Part shown: positions 24,959-33,597 of the stretch, one piece after another
Position numbering within the stretch: position 1 is the first letter of the stretch
How the letters are laid out: each line of letters starts with the position of its first letter
NCBI RefSeq assembly: GCF_040675855.1
Contig: NZ_JBEGIK010000001.1
Location: 248,001 to 312,000, forward strand
Source of the DNA: Microbacterium sp. LWH3-1.2
Lineage (GTDB): Bacteria > Actinomycetota > Actinomycetes > Actinomycetales > Microbacteriaceae
Direction of reading: 5' to 3'
DNA length: 64,000 nt
Program-made: the position numbers and the translations under genes
The notes under the pieces: generated by a model
The model's database searches: none
Seen by the model: the letters and a program-made list of their open reading frames with translations, nothing else
What the model was told of the DNA's origin: nothing

Positions 24959-25582
24959 ATGACGAATGTGACCGTGATCGGCACGGGCAACATCGGATCA
25001 GCTGTGGCTGCGGTCGCCGCGAGGGGCGGCGCGGCGGTGCAGCTGCTGGGCCGAGACCCGGAAAAGACCTCGGGCGTCGCCGCCGGCGTCGGCGCGACCG
25101 CCGGTGAGGTCGGCGACGCCCTCACGGGAGACATCGTCGTGCTGGCAGTGCCGTACGCCGCGCTCGCGGAACTGACCGAGCAGTACCGTGACCAGGTGGA
25201 CGGCAAGGTAGTCGTCGACGTGACCAACCCGGTCGATTTCGCCACGTTCGATGATCTGACCGTTCCCGCCGACTCGTCAGCGGCCGCCGAGCTCCAGAAG
25301 AAGCTTCGGGGCGCGCATGTCGTCAAGGCGTTCAACACGAACTTCGCAGGGACGATCGCAACGGGGCAGGTCGGCGACCTACCGACCACGGTGCTCGTCG
25401 CTGGCGACGATGACGCGGCGAAGCAGTCGTTGATCGACCTCATTACCGCCGCGGGGGTCGAAGCTGCTTCGATCGGCTCGCTCAAGCGCGCCCGGGAACT
25501 GGAAGCGTTCGCCTTCCTGCAGATCACTCTCGCCGCCCAGGGAATCGTCGGCTGGGACGGCGGCTTCGCGCTCCGCAAGTAA
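24959..25582 (+). CDS. NADP oxidoreductase, coenzyme-F420-dependent-type dinucleotide-binding protein
   Basis: The 207-aa protein begins MTNVTVIGTGNIGSAVAAVA, a Rossmann motif of the F420H2:NADP+ oxidoreductase (Fno)/ProC_N superfamily, followed by LLGRDPEK, DIVVLAVPYAALAEL, VDVTNPVDF and VVKAFNTNFAGTIATG. The C-terminus ELEAFAFLQITLAAQ is typical of the small YpsC/Fno-like reductases. The start at 24959 follows AAAGGA; the longer upstream frame would run through the MarR operator and is rejected. It is expressed divergently from marR, so its substrate or product is likely the MarR signal. Confidence 0.85.
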   Translation: MTNVTVIGTGNIGSAVAAVAARGGAAVQLLGRDPEKTSGVAAGVGATAGEVGDALTGDIVVLAVPYAALAELTEQYRDQVDGKVVVDVTNPVDFATFDDLTVPADSSAAAELQKKLRGAHVVKAFNTNFAGTIATGQVGDLPTTVLVAGDDDAAKQSLIDLITAAGVEAASIGSLKRARELEAFAFLQITLAAQGIVGWDGGFALRK

Positions 25583-26582
25583 GTACGATCGTCGAGCGCG
25601 TTCATCTCGCCCCGCGCGAAGCTGCGGAGCACACGCTCCGCCGCCCCACGTCAGTCCGCCCACTCCTCACGGACGTGGAGAAGCCCCAGCGAACAGCGGC
25701 TCATGTCTTGCCTCGAGGTCGGCGCGCGGGTTGTCGCGCCGGGACCGCTCCAGGTCCGTGGCCTCCGCGCGGGCGAGGAAATCGTCGCCGTTTCGGCGGG
25801 CGCCTGGCCGGCGGCGTCCAGCTGCGCCGCTTGGACGGCGATGATCCTCGCGTCGGTCGTGTATCCCGCCGCGCGGGAGTTCTCCTGGTCGACGTCGCAG
25901 GTCACCGACACCACCGAGGACAGACGACGCAGGCTGTCATCGACCGGGTCGACACCGATCACGCCCTGCGCGAGCCCGTTCGCCAGCAGTTGGCTCGAGA
26001 TGCGCAGCGTGGCGCGGAGGGTGGAGTGGCAGTGACCGACCAAGGGGACGAATTTTCGGAGGCCGTTCGGCTCGTCACATGCGGCACAAACATGCACGAC
26101 CGGAGGCTGGCAGGCGCTATGCTGACCAGCATCCGGTCGAGAGAGTTCGATCCGAGTATCAGGCTCCCGGACGGACCGTCGCGGTCGGCACCCGAATCGC
26201 CGGCGTGAACGGCAGCGGGGCGCCAAGACTGGTCTGCACGCGACCCATCGATCCGACCATGCGGTGGTGGCTGATCTCGCGCAGGAATTTCCGACTGCGG
26301 AACTGACCGGATTCAACCGGTCGTCGCAACACCGGTTTGTTGGAGCAACAGTAGCTCCTCGTTGAATACTTCGGCTGGTGATGGAGAGCTTCTTCGACGG
26401 TAGCCGCCTCGATGGGTAGTAGCCCCTTAGCGATCTCAACCCAGAACGCCCTCTCGACCGGCCGCTGAAACTGCTGTCGGCGGCGTTCGAAAACTGAACA
26501 CTTGCGGCGGCGAAAAGTGAACACTCAGGAACGTATCAGAATGCGACCGGTCGCATTCTTTCAACGGGAGAGACGAACCTTC
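25583..26582. other. Decayed accessory DNA without an intact gene
   Basis: Long open frames occur on both strands, but none shows a family signature, a good ribosome-binding site or consistent codon use. Between 25690 and 26070 the minus strand has coding-like pieces in two frames (VIGVDPVDDSLRRLSSVVSV; then DDFLARAEATDLERSRRDNP), suggesting one frameshifted dead gene that I cannot name. Insertion-sequence remnants occupy 26308-26524. Confidence 0.5.
26308..26524 (-). mobile_element. IS30-like insertion-sequence remnants
   Basis: A minus-strand frame encodes RPVERAFWVEIAKGLLPIEA, which resembles the N-terminus of actinobacterial IS30-family transposases, then loses homology after 25 residues. 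Minus-strand GTGTTGCGACGACCGGTTGA (about 26314-26333) looks like an IS terminal sequence, and a TGTTCACTTTTCGCCGCC block lies at about 26501-26518. No complete transposase or matched inverted repeats remain. Confidence 0.45.
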
Positions 26583-28190
26583 ATGGTGGCATCGAAGCCT
26601 CAGTTGCTGACGAACGGACATATCTGGTCAGCGCATGACATAGAGCCTGCAACCGCTCTCGCAATTGTCGGCGACCGAATCGCGGCGATCGGAGATCAGT
26701 TCGACCTGAGAGAGCGCTTCGCTGACGCCGACGAACTCGACCTCGGCGGGCGAACTGTGGTTCCGGGAATCATCGACGGCCATGTCCACGCCATCCGCGC
26801 CGGCCACACCTGGGCTGCTGAGCTGCATTGGGAAGACCTCCGGGATCCGCGCGAGGCACGCGACCAGATCGTGCGCGCCGCCGCCACACAACCTCCTGGG
26901 ACCTGGATCACGGTCATCGGCGGCTGGCATCCGACGCAGTTCCACGGGCGTTGGCTCCCCGACCCTCAGGAGCTCGACGCGTGGGCGCCTGAGCACCCTG
27001 TCTACCTCCAAGCGCTCTACGAGATCGGGATCGCCAGCACCAGAGCGCTGCAAATCGTCGGTGAGGCACTCGAAGACGTCCCCGGGGTCGAGCGGGATGA
27101 GACGGGCGCGCCGACCGGGCGCATCGCCGGGCTGCCCGCGTTCTCGCTCTTCGTCGCGGCTGCCGAGCGCGGCACAGCGGCCACACCCGAGGAGGGCACG
27201 CGCCAGTTCTTCCGCGCGGTGGCGGCACGCGGGGTGACGGGTGTGATCGATGCGGGCGGATTCGGCATGAGCGCAGATCGCTACGCGCACGTCCGCGCGC
27301 TCCACGCCGCCGGCGACCTCGACATGCGCGTGCGCACGTTCTCGTCGGTGGTCGATCGCGGCGGTGAGGTCGCCGACGCGCGGGGGATCATCGATCGTAT
27401 CCGCAGCAGCTCCGACGACCCCTTCTTCCGGGAGGTCGGCCTCGGGGAAATCGTGCATTTCGGATGCCACGACTTCGAAGGTCTCGAAGACGTGACGATC
27501 GCGCCCTCCGTCTTCGGCGAGTTCCTCGAGATCAGTCGATACGCCGCCCGGGCCCGCACACCGATCCACGTTCACGCCGTCACAGAGCAGGTCGTGGACT
27601 TCGTGCTCACCGCGTGGGAGCAGGTTGACGCGGTCGTGCCGATTCGCGACCTGCGGTTCTCCATCGCGCACGCCGACCTCGCCTCCCCCACCGCCATCGC
27701 ACGGATGCGGGCGTTGGGCGTGGGCGTCATCCTCGATGGCCGGCAGACGCTGCGGGCCGAGTCGTCCGAGACGGCGTGGGGAGCTGACGCTCTCTCGTAC
27801 GCTCCCCCCATCAGCTCACTGCTCGACGGTCACGTGCCGCTGGGTCTCGGTACCGACGCGACGCGCGCCTCTTCCAGCGACCCATGGCTCGCCCTGTGGT
27901 GGCTGGTCGCGGGATCGTCTCTTGACGGCGTCCCCCGCCGCCACCAGACGCAGCTCATGACGCGACGGCAGGCATTGCACACGATCACTCGGGGAAACGC
28001 GTGGTTCACGAACGAGGAGGGCACTCGTGGACTGCTCGCCGAAGGAGCCTTGGCCGACATCGCCGTTCTCTCCCGCGACTACTTCACCGTCGAGCGGGAT
28101 GCCATTCCGGGGATCACCTCAGACCTGACGCTCCTGGGAGGCCGTCCGATCTACTCTTCCGGTGCGGTTTCCACCGAGGTCGTGCACTGA
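26583..28190 (+). CDS. YtcJ-like amidohydrolase
   Basis: With the start at 26583 the protein has 535 aa. It shows the amidohydrolase layout: a small N-terminal beta domain (LLTNGHIWSA, ALAIVGDRIAAIG), the metal motif DGHVHAIRAGH, the inserted YtcJ region with GWHPTQF, then HVHAVTEQ, SIAHADLASP and GLGTDATRASSSDP, and a C-terminal return to the beta domain (GALADIAVLSRDYFTV). Relatives hydrolyse N-substituted formamides, imidazolones or similar amides (AepA/NfdA group). GGGAGAG lies about nine bases before the ATG; an upstream frame starts inside the IS remnant and is rejected. It stands alone between the IS graveyard and the lpdA terminator. Confidence 0.88.
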   Translation: MVASKPQLLTNGHIWSAHDIEPATALAIVGDRIAAIGDQFDLRERFADADELDLGGRTVVPGIIDGHVHAIRAGHTWAAELHWEDLRDPREARDQIVRAAATQPPGTWITVIGGWHPTQFHGRWLPDPQELDAWAPEHPVYLQALYEIGIASTRALQIVGEALEDVPGVERDETGAPTGRIAGLPAFSLFVAAAERGTAATPEEGTRQFFRAVAARGVTGVIDAGGFGMSADRYAHVRALHAAGDLDMRVRTFSSVVDRGGEVADARGIIDRIRSSSDDPFFREVGLGEIVHFGCHDFEGLEDVTIAPSVFGEFLEISRYAARARTPIHVHAVTEQVVDFVLTAWEQVDAVVPIRDLRFSIAHADLASPTAIARMRALGVGVILDGRQTLRAESSETAWGADALSYAPPISSLLDGHVPLGLGTDATRASSSDPWLALWWLVAGSSLDGVPRRHQTQLMTRRQALHTITRGNAWFTNEEGTRGLLAEGALADIAVLSRDYFTVERDAIPGITSDLTLLGGRPIYSSGAVSTEVVH

Positions 28191-28200
28191 CGTTTCATCG

Positions 28201-28369
28201 GTCTCTGCTGCACTGGCCGATCGGATCGGTGGGCGAGATCCCGGATGCTGTCGCCGACGCGGTCTCGAAGATCGCGCGCGCGTCGGCCTTGGCGCCGATC
28301 GCCCGGATCCTCGACAGCCGCACCGCGTACGCGCTGGAAGACAAGCTCGCCCGCACCCTCGGCGCGTGA
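28201..28369 (+). pseudogene. C-terminal fragment of an unidentified protein
   Basis: The frame ends with LHWPIGSVGEIPDAVADAVS and KIARASALAPIARILDSRTA before a TGA at 28367, a helical, coding-like tail with very high GC at third positions. Upstream it is open only because it overlaps the amidohydrolase gene in another frame, where it looks random. The fragment therefore seems to be the 3' end of a gene that was cut off at about 28200, which marks a recombination joint. I do not recognise the family. Confidence 0.4.
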
Positions 28370-28377
28370 GACGAAGA

Positions 28378-28411
28378 AACGCCCCGGACCTTCGAGGAGG
28401 TCCGGGGCGTT
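28378..28411. terminator. Bidirectional rho-independent terminator
   Basis: A perfect 13-bp stem (28378-28390 with 28399-28411) encloses an 8-nt loop. On the minus strand it is followed by TTCTTCGTCT and ends the lpdA transcript 16 bp past its stop; it also serves the plus-strand fragment. Confidence 0.9.
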
Positions 28412-28426
28412 CCGCGTGTCAGCGGA

Positions 28427-29824
28427 TCAGAGGTTGATCATGTGGCCGGCGAGGCCGTGGAAGGCCTCCTGCACGGCCTCCGACAGCGTCGGGTGCGTGT
28501 GGACGTTGCGGGCGGCCTCGAGGGCGGTGAGGTCCCACTTCTGCGCGAGGGTGAGCTCGGGCAGCAGCTCGGACACGTCGGGGCCGATCAGGTGGCCGCC
28601 GAGCAGCTCGAGGTGCTCGCCGTCGGCGATGAGCTTGACGAAGCCGATGGGCTCGCCCAGGCCGTTGGCCTTGCCGTTCGCCGAGAACGGGAACTTCGCG
28701 ACCTTGACGTCGTAGCCGGCGTCGCGCGCCTGCTGCTCGGTGAGGCCGAACGAGGCGACCTGCGGCGAGCAGAACGTCGCGCGCGGCATCATGCGGTAAT
28801 CGCCCAGGGTCATGGTCTCGGCCTTGCCGATCGTCTCGGCGGCGACGACGCCCTGCGCCTCGGCCACGTGCGCGAGCTGCAGCTTCGCCGTGACGTCGCC
28901 GATCGCGTAGATGTGCGGAACGTTCGTGCGCATGTGGTCGTCGATGTCGATGGCGCCGCGGTCGGTGAGCTTCACGCCGGTGTTCTCGAGACCGAAGCCC
29001 TCGACGTTGGCGGCGAAGCCGATCGACATCATGACCTTGTCGGCGTCGATCGAGCCGGTGGAGCCGTCCTTGGCGGTGTAGGTCACGGTGACCTTGTCAC
29101 CGTGATCGGTGACCGTCTCCACCTTGGTCGAGGTGAGGATGTCGACGCCGTAACCCTTGTACTGACGCGCGATCTCCTTCGAGACGTCCGCGTCCTCGTT
29201 CGGCAGGGCACGGTCGAGGAACTCGATGATCGTGACCTTCACGCCGTAGTTCACCATCACGAACGCGAACTCCATGCCGATCGCGCCGGCGCCGACGATG
29301 ACGATCGACTGCGGCAGGTCACGGGCGAGGATCTGCTCCTCGTACGTCACGACGTTGCCCCCGATCTGCACGCCCGGCAGCAGACGCACCTTCGAGCCGG
29401 TCGAGATGATCGCGTTGTCGAACGTGACCCGCTCGGTGGCGCCGTCGGACTTCGCGACATCGATCGTGTGCGCGTCGACGAACGAACCACGCCCCTCGTA
29501 CTCGTCGACCTTGTTCTTCTTCATCAGGTAATGGATGCCCTTGACATGGGTGTCCGCCACCTTGCGGCTGCGGTCCCACGCCACACCGAAGTCGAAGCGC
29601 ACATCACCCGAGATGCCGAACAGATCGGCCTTGTGGTGGAACTGGTGCGCGAGGTCCGCGTTCTTCAGCAGAGCCTTCGAGGGGATGCAACCCACATTCA
29701 GACAGACACCGCCCCAGTACTTCTCTTCGATGATGGCGACCTTCAGGCCGAGCTGCGAAGCACGGACGGCCGCGACGTAGCCGCCGGGCCCCGCGCCGAG
29801 GATGGCGACGTCGTAATGAGGCAT
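28427..29824 (-). CDS. lpdA: Dihydrolipoamide dehydrogenase (E3)
   Basis: The 465-aa protein has the N-terminal FAD motif [14 protein letters not shown], the redox-active disulfide Cys41/Cys46 in [13 protein letters not shown], the NAD-binding [12 protein letters not shown], and the C-terminal active-site His444-Glu449 (THPTLSEAV). It reoxidises lipoyl groups of 2-oxo acid dehydrogenase complexes. Codon use is much more biased to GC-ending codons than in the two genes before it, as in a highly expressed core gene. It lies 13 bp after the M24 homologue on the same strand and could be read from the LacI-controlled promoter at 32111. It is the only E3 in the window and so the natural partner of the E1-E2 pair at 13.2-16.7 kb. 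Confidence 0.95.
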   Translation of the reverse strand: MPHYDVAILGAGPGGYVAAVRASQLGLKVAIIEEKYWGGVCLNVGCIPSKALLKNADLAHQFHHKADLFGISGDVRFDFGVAWDRSRKVADTHVKGIHYLMKKNKVDEYEGRGSFVDAHTIDVAKSDGATERVTFDNAIISTGSKVRLLPGVQIGGNVVTYEEQILARDLPQSIVIVGAGAIGMEFAFVMVNYGVKVTIIEFLDRALPNEDADVSKEIARQYKGYGVDILTSTKVETVTDHGDKVTVTYTAKDGSTGSIDADKVMMSIGFAANVEGFGLENTGVKLTDRGAIDIDDHMRTNVPHIYAIGDVTAKLQLAHVAEAQGVVAAETIGKAETMTLGDYRMMPRATFCSPQVASFGLTEQQARDAGYDVKVAKFPFSANGKANGLGEPIGFVKLIADGEHLELLGGHLIGPDVSELLPELTLAQKWDLTALEAARNVHTHPTLSEAVQEAFHGLAGHMINL

Positions 29825-29837
29825 GCTCCCGGACTCC

Positions 29838-31145
29838 TCAGTACTGGTTCGCGACGAACAGCTCTTGCGCCGGGAACTTTGTCAGGACTTCGATCCCGTA
29901 GTCGGTGACGACCACTTCCTCTTCGATTCGCGCCGCCGAAACTCCATCCGATGCAGGGCAGTACGTCTCCATGGCGAAAACCATGCCCGCCTTCAGTTCG
30001 ACGGGGTCCTTCATCGAGTTCAGCCGCGAGATGATCGGCCGTTCGTGCAAACCGAGGCCCAGACCGTGGGCGAACTGCAACCCGAAAGCAGCGAGTTCAT
30101 TCTCGAACCCGAAGTCCTGCGCGGCCGGCAGCACACTCGCAACCTGATCGCTTCCGACGCCCGGCCTGATCGCGTCCAAGGCGATGTCCATCCATTCTCG
30201 CGCCTGCTTGTACGCGTCCCGCTGGCTCGCGGTCGCCCACCCCACCCCGAACGTGCGGTAGTAGCAGGTGCGGTAGCCGTTGAACGAGTGAATGATGTCG
30301 AAGAATGCTTGGTCACCCGGACGGATGATCCGGTCGGTGAAGTTGTGCGGGTGCGGGTTGCACCGCTCACCGGAGATGGCATTGACTGCCTCGACCTGGT
30401 CGGAGCCATACTCGTAGAGGCGCTTGTTCGCCAGAGCGACGATCTCGTTCTCACGCACGCCAGGCTTGAGGGCCTCGGCGATGTCCTGGTAGACGCCGTC
30501 AACCATCGCTGCGGCCTGATTGAGCAGCAGGATCTCATCCTGGTTCTTGATCACACGCGCGTCCAGCATCGACTGCTGCGCATCGACCACGCGCAGTCCC
30601 TGTCGCTGCATCTCGAACAGGAACGGCGGTTCGACGATGTCGACGCCTACCGGTGCGTCGGCCAGGCCGGCACCCTGCAGCAGAGAACGGATCTCGGACA
30701 CCGCGTCCCGCATGAGACCTGCGCCGCCCTCGGGATCGACGGCACCTCGGAAGCCGAGGAACCCGGCGCGATAGTTCTCCTCCGGCACCCAGTCCGAGTA
30801 GAGCTTGTGATGACGGACCGCGGAGCCGAAGTCCCAGAGGATCGGATCGTGATCACGCATGAGCAGGGTGTACCGGATCATCTTGTCGCCCAGCGCCCCG
30901 CCGATCCACGTCTGCGTGGTGTACCGGATGTTGTAGAAGTCGAACAGCAGGAATGCACCGCATTCGCTGTTCTCGAGCGCCAGCTTGGCGCGTGAGAGGC
31001 GATAGTTGCGCAGCCGGTCGAAGTCGACGCGATGCTCGTAGTCCACGCCGTTCTGACCCGGCGCACCCAACGGCCGCACACCGGCGGGCCGGGAAACCGG
31101 CCGCTCGAAGCGGCCGGCTCCCCCGTGAGAGTGGTGAGCCCCCAT
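29838..31145 (-). CDS. M24-family metallopeptidase homologue with a Cys-substituted metal site (copy 2)
   Basis: The 435-aa protein is a clear paralogue of the one at 6571: creatinase-type N-domain and a catalytic domain with [37 protein letters not shown] and RIEEEVVVT. Again the second metal-ligand aspartate of M24 enzymes is cysteine, with His and both Glu ligands kept. The ATG at 31145 overlaps the stop of the upstream oxidoreductase (TGATG); a GTG one codon earlier is possible. Conservation of the same substitution in two diverged copies argues that it is functional. The gene is in a unit with a 3-hydroxyisobutyrate-dehydrogenase-like gene and lpdA under a LacI-type operator. Confidence 0.87.
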   Translation of the reverse strand: MGAHHSHGGAGRFERPVSRPAGVRPLGAPGQNGVDYEHRVDFDRLRNYRLSRAKLALENSECGAFLLFDFYNIRYTTQTWIGGALGDKMIRYTLLMRDHDPILWDFGSAVRHHKLYSDWVPEENYRAGFLGFRGAVDPEGGAGLMRDAVSEIRSLLQGAGLADAPVGVDIVEPPFLFEMQRQGLRVVDAQQSMLDARVIKNQDEILLLNQAAAMVDGVYQDIAEALKPGVRENEIVALANKRLYEYGSDQVEAVNAISGERCNPHPHNFTDRIIRPGDQAFFDIIHSFNGYRTCYYRTFGVGWATASQRDAYKQAREWMDIALDAIRPGVGSDQVASVLPAAQDFGFENELAAFGLQFAHGLGLGLHERPIISRLNSMKDPVELKAGMVFAMETYCPASDGVSAARIEEEVVVTDYGIEVLTKFPAQELFVANQY

Positions 31146-32077
31146 CACTCGGCCTCGAGGCCGTCGCTCACCGACGCGTTCTCCGAGGCGATGTCGAGCG
31201 CGGAGCCGCGCGCAACCGTCAGCAGAAGCGTCGCGAAGTCCTGCTCGACGTTGCCGTTACCGACCTCCTGAGCGACGATGTTTCGCGTCACCGAGGCGAC
31301 AGGCATGACCACACCCAGATTGTGCGCCGCGGCGAGGCCGAGATCGAAGTCCTTCTGCAGCAGCACGTTGGTGAAGGTGGGCTTGAAGTCCAGGTTCACG
31401 AAGGCGGGGGTCTTGTACTGCGTGAACACGGAGCCCATCACCGAGTCGTTGAGGAATTCGAGGAACGCCTCACGAGTCACGCCCGCCTTCTCAGCGAGCA
31501 CGGTGATCTCGGCGAGCGACTGCGTCACAACGCCCAGGAATACGTTGTGCGCGATTTTGACTGTGCGTGCAACTTCCCCCTCGCCCACGTAAGTGACGCC
31601 TCGGCCCCAGGTCTGCAGCAGCGGCAGCGCGGTCTCGAAAACATCCCGCGGGCCCGAAACGGCGACGGTGAGCTTGCCAGCCGCGATCACCGCGGGATTG
31701 CCCGAGACCGGCGTTGCGAGGAAGCCCACGCCACGACCTTCAGCAACCGAGCGAACGCTCGCACTTGCCTCCGGCGACACCGTCGAGGCGTCGCCGATCA
31801 GCTTCGGCGCACGACCATCGTCAGTGAGCAGTCCACCTTCGCCGAGCATGACATGCTCGAGGTCCTTGGATGCAGACACCATGCTGAACACGATGTTGCG
31901 TCCCGCCAGCTCTACTGGCCGGTCGACGACAGTCGCGCCGAACTCGGTAAGAGGCTCGGCCTTCGCGCGAGTCCGGTTGTAGACCGCAACCTCGTATCCA
32001 GCATCAAGCAGGCGTTTGATGAGCTGGGAGCCCATTCGTCCAGCGCCAATCCACCCGACGGTCGGCTTCGTAGTCAT
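31145..32077 (-). CDS. NAD(P)-dependent beta-hydroxyacid dehydrogenase (3-hydroxyisobutyrate dehydrogenase-like)
   Basis: The 310-aa protein has GWIGAGRMGSQLIKRLLDAG at the N-terminus, VYNRTRAKAEPL, a substrate-binding DASTVSP, FLATPVSGNP, and the catalytic lysine in VKIAHNVFLG. This is the signature set of the beta-hydroxyacid dehydrogenase family (HIBADH, tartronate semialdehyde reductase, glyoxylate reductase). The start at 32077 follows GGGGAG; an upstream extension through the operator is rejected. It is the promoter-proximal gene of the M24/lpdA unit. The family oxidises a beta-hydroxy acid to a semialdehyde or performs the reverse. Confidence 0.92.
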   Translation of the reverse strand: MTTKPTVGWIGAGRMGSQLIKRLLDAGYEVAVYNRTRAKAEPLTEFGATVVDRPVELAGRNIVFSMVSASKDLEHVMLGEGGLLTDDGRAPKLIGDASTVSPEASASVRSVAEGRGVGFLATPVSGNPAVIAAGKLTVAVSGPRDVFETALPLLQTWGRGVTYVGEGEVARTVKIAHNVFLGVVTQSLAEITVLAEKAGVTREAFLEFLNDSVMGSVFTQYKTPAFVNLDFKPTFTNVLLQKDFDLGLAAAHNLGVVMPVASVTRNIVAQEVGNGNVEQDFATLLLTVARGSALDIASENASVSDGLEAE

Positions 32078-32094
32078 GTTTGCTCCCCTGCTAA

Positions 32095-32106
32095 GCAATC
32101 GATTGC
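32095..32106. promoter_or_regulatory. LacI-type operator before the dehydrogenase-M24-lpdA unit
   Basis: GCAATCGATTGC is a perfect 12-bp palindrome with central CG, the hallmark of LacI-family sites. It lies 4 bp past the -10 and 17 bp before the ATG at 32077. On the minus strand CAATCGATTGCTTAGCA is identical, over 17 bases, to the plus-strand sequence at 34178-34194. Confidence 0.8.
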
Positions 32107-32110
32107 ATCC

Positions 32111-32139
32111 ACCATAACGTCCGCGGTGATCTGGTGCAA
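32111..32139 (-). promoter_or_regulatory. Promoter of the dehydrogenase-M24-lpdA unit
   Basis: TTGCAC (32139-32134), 17 bp and TATGGT (32116-32111) precede the operator on the minus strand. A bound repressor would cover the transcription start. Confidence 0.65.
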
Positions 32140-32276
32140 CAGTCCGGTGGCGCGACGCCGTCGAGCAGCCCAATGCAACGCCCCGAACAGGACCGGTCGA
32201 GCCACCTCCCCAGCGCGTGCGCAAACACGAAGAAGTCAAAGCATCGCTCGGGATATCGCCCGATGCACGTTGCCTC

Positions 32277-33335
32277 TCAGAGTTGCTGGATGCCTTCGAC
32301 TGGCGCCGGCCCAGTCGAATCTCGCAAGACCAGGGACACGGGGAGCATGACGGTCTCGGCCATCTGATCACCGCCGTTGAGTGCATCGAGTAGCAGCCGT
32401 GCTGCGCGTTCCCCCATCGCGGTGGTCGGCACCCTAATCGTGCTGAGCGGCGGACAGAAGTCCTCGGCGAACTGGACGTCATTGAAGCCGATGACCGACA
32501 TGTCGCGCGGGCATTGGATGGCCATCTGCTTCATCGCACGCAGGATGCCAACTGCGATGAGATCAGTACTCGCGATGACACCCGTAATACCGTGACTGCG
32601 GTTACGCAAGAGCGGCAGCATCGCATCCCGGCCTGCCTCGATCGATAGTGCGTCCGCATTCACCACGGTCCCGACGACGCCCTCGTGAGCCGAACAGGAC
32701 GCTTCGAACGCCTGAGCGCGAGAGGCGCTGGTCGAGATGCTCATCGGGCCGGCCACGTGGACAAGGCGTCGATGCCCCAACTCGACGAGGGATTCGACAG
32801 CTGCAGCGATACCGCTTGCGTCGTTTCCCGCCACCAATGGATAGGGCACTGGCCCGGCGTCGCGGTTGAGCAGGACGACTTTCACGCCTGAGCGGTAGAG
32901 TTCCGCGATCGCCGTCTCTTCCCGCTGCCCGGAGGCGACGATGAGTCCATCCACGCGGCGGTCGAGCAGCGAACGGAGTGCCCCACTCTCACCTTCGGCG
33001 AAACCATCAGTGTTCGCAATGAGCGCCGAGTACCCGTGGGGCTGGAGATGCGCCTCGATGCCCCTCACCACCGGGGGGAAGAAGGGATTGGTGATGTCGG
33101 GGATGACCACGCCGATCGTCATCGAGTTCCTCGTACGGAGGCCACGCGCCAGGGCGTTGGGCACGTATCCCAGACGTTTGGCGGCCTCCTCGACCCTCAG
33201 AACGGTGTCGGCGTTGACCATCGCTCGGGTGCGAGCATTCAGTGCGCGGGACGCCGTCCCAGCGTGCACCCCCGCCAGTTGGGCCACCTCAGCGATCGTG
33301 GCGCGCCGGGCCTCCGCCACCCGCCACCCCCTCAT
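32277..33335 (-). CDS. LacI-family transcriptional regulator
   Basis: The protein (about 352 aa) has the LacI headpiece TIAEVAQLAGVHAGTASRAL with the hinge helix region AAKRLGYVPNALARGLRTR, then a periplasmic-binding-protein-type effector domain (IGVVIPDITNPFFPPVVRG, DGLIVASGQREE, TGVIASTDLIAVGILRAM, TTAMGERAARLLLDAL). The frame is open further upstream; starts at 33335 (ATG) or 33320 (GTG behind AGGGGG) fit the family better than the GTG at 33374. It lies between the dehydrogenase unit and the frameshifted RidA gene, each with a shared-type operator, and it is the natural candidate to bind RCAAWCGATTGY. Confidence 0.92.
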   Translation of the reverse strand: MRGWRVAEARRATIAEVAQLAGVHAGTASRALNARTRAMVNADTVLRVEEAAKRLGYVPNALARGLRTRNSMTIGVVIPDITNPFFPPVVRGIEAHLQPHGYSALIANTDGFAEGESGALRSLLDRRVDGLIVASGQREETAIAELYRSGVKVVLLNRDAGPVPYPLVAGNDASGIAAAVESLVELGHRRLVHVAGPMSISTSASRAQAFEASCSAHEGVVGTVVNADALSIEAGRDAMLPLLRNRSHGITGVIASTDLIAVGILRAMKQMAIQCPRDMSVIGFNDVQFAEDFCPPLSTIRVPTTAMGERAARLLLDALNGGDQMAETVMLPVSLVLRDSTGPAPVEGIQQL

Positions 33336-33597
33336 CGTACGACTGCTCTTCGCGCCACCGAAGCTCACGAGCACGTGTGATCCTATCGGTCTTGGCGTCC
33401 ATACAGACCGACACCCCGAATCGCCGGGTCATTGGCATTGCACTATCCACGTTGTCAAATGGGGAGCCCAGCGACCATGAGTCACGCCACAGCCAGCCGC
33501 CTTGACGCCCGCGTGATCCGACTTCCGAGCCGGCCTACATCTGAATCCGGACGCAATGTGGGCGCGAGAGCATCGGGCGGCGGGCACACATCGGCTA

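Noticed and set aside
25651..26439. A 262-codon minus-strand open frame
   Set aside because: It runs across the IS remnants, lacks a ribosome-binding site and shows no family; it is described as debris instead.
31148..32482. A 135-codon N-terminal extension of the dehydrogenase
   Set aside because: The extension would read through the LacI operator and promoter; the Rossmann start at 32077 with GGGGAG is clearly better.
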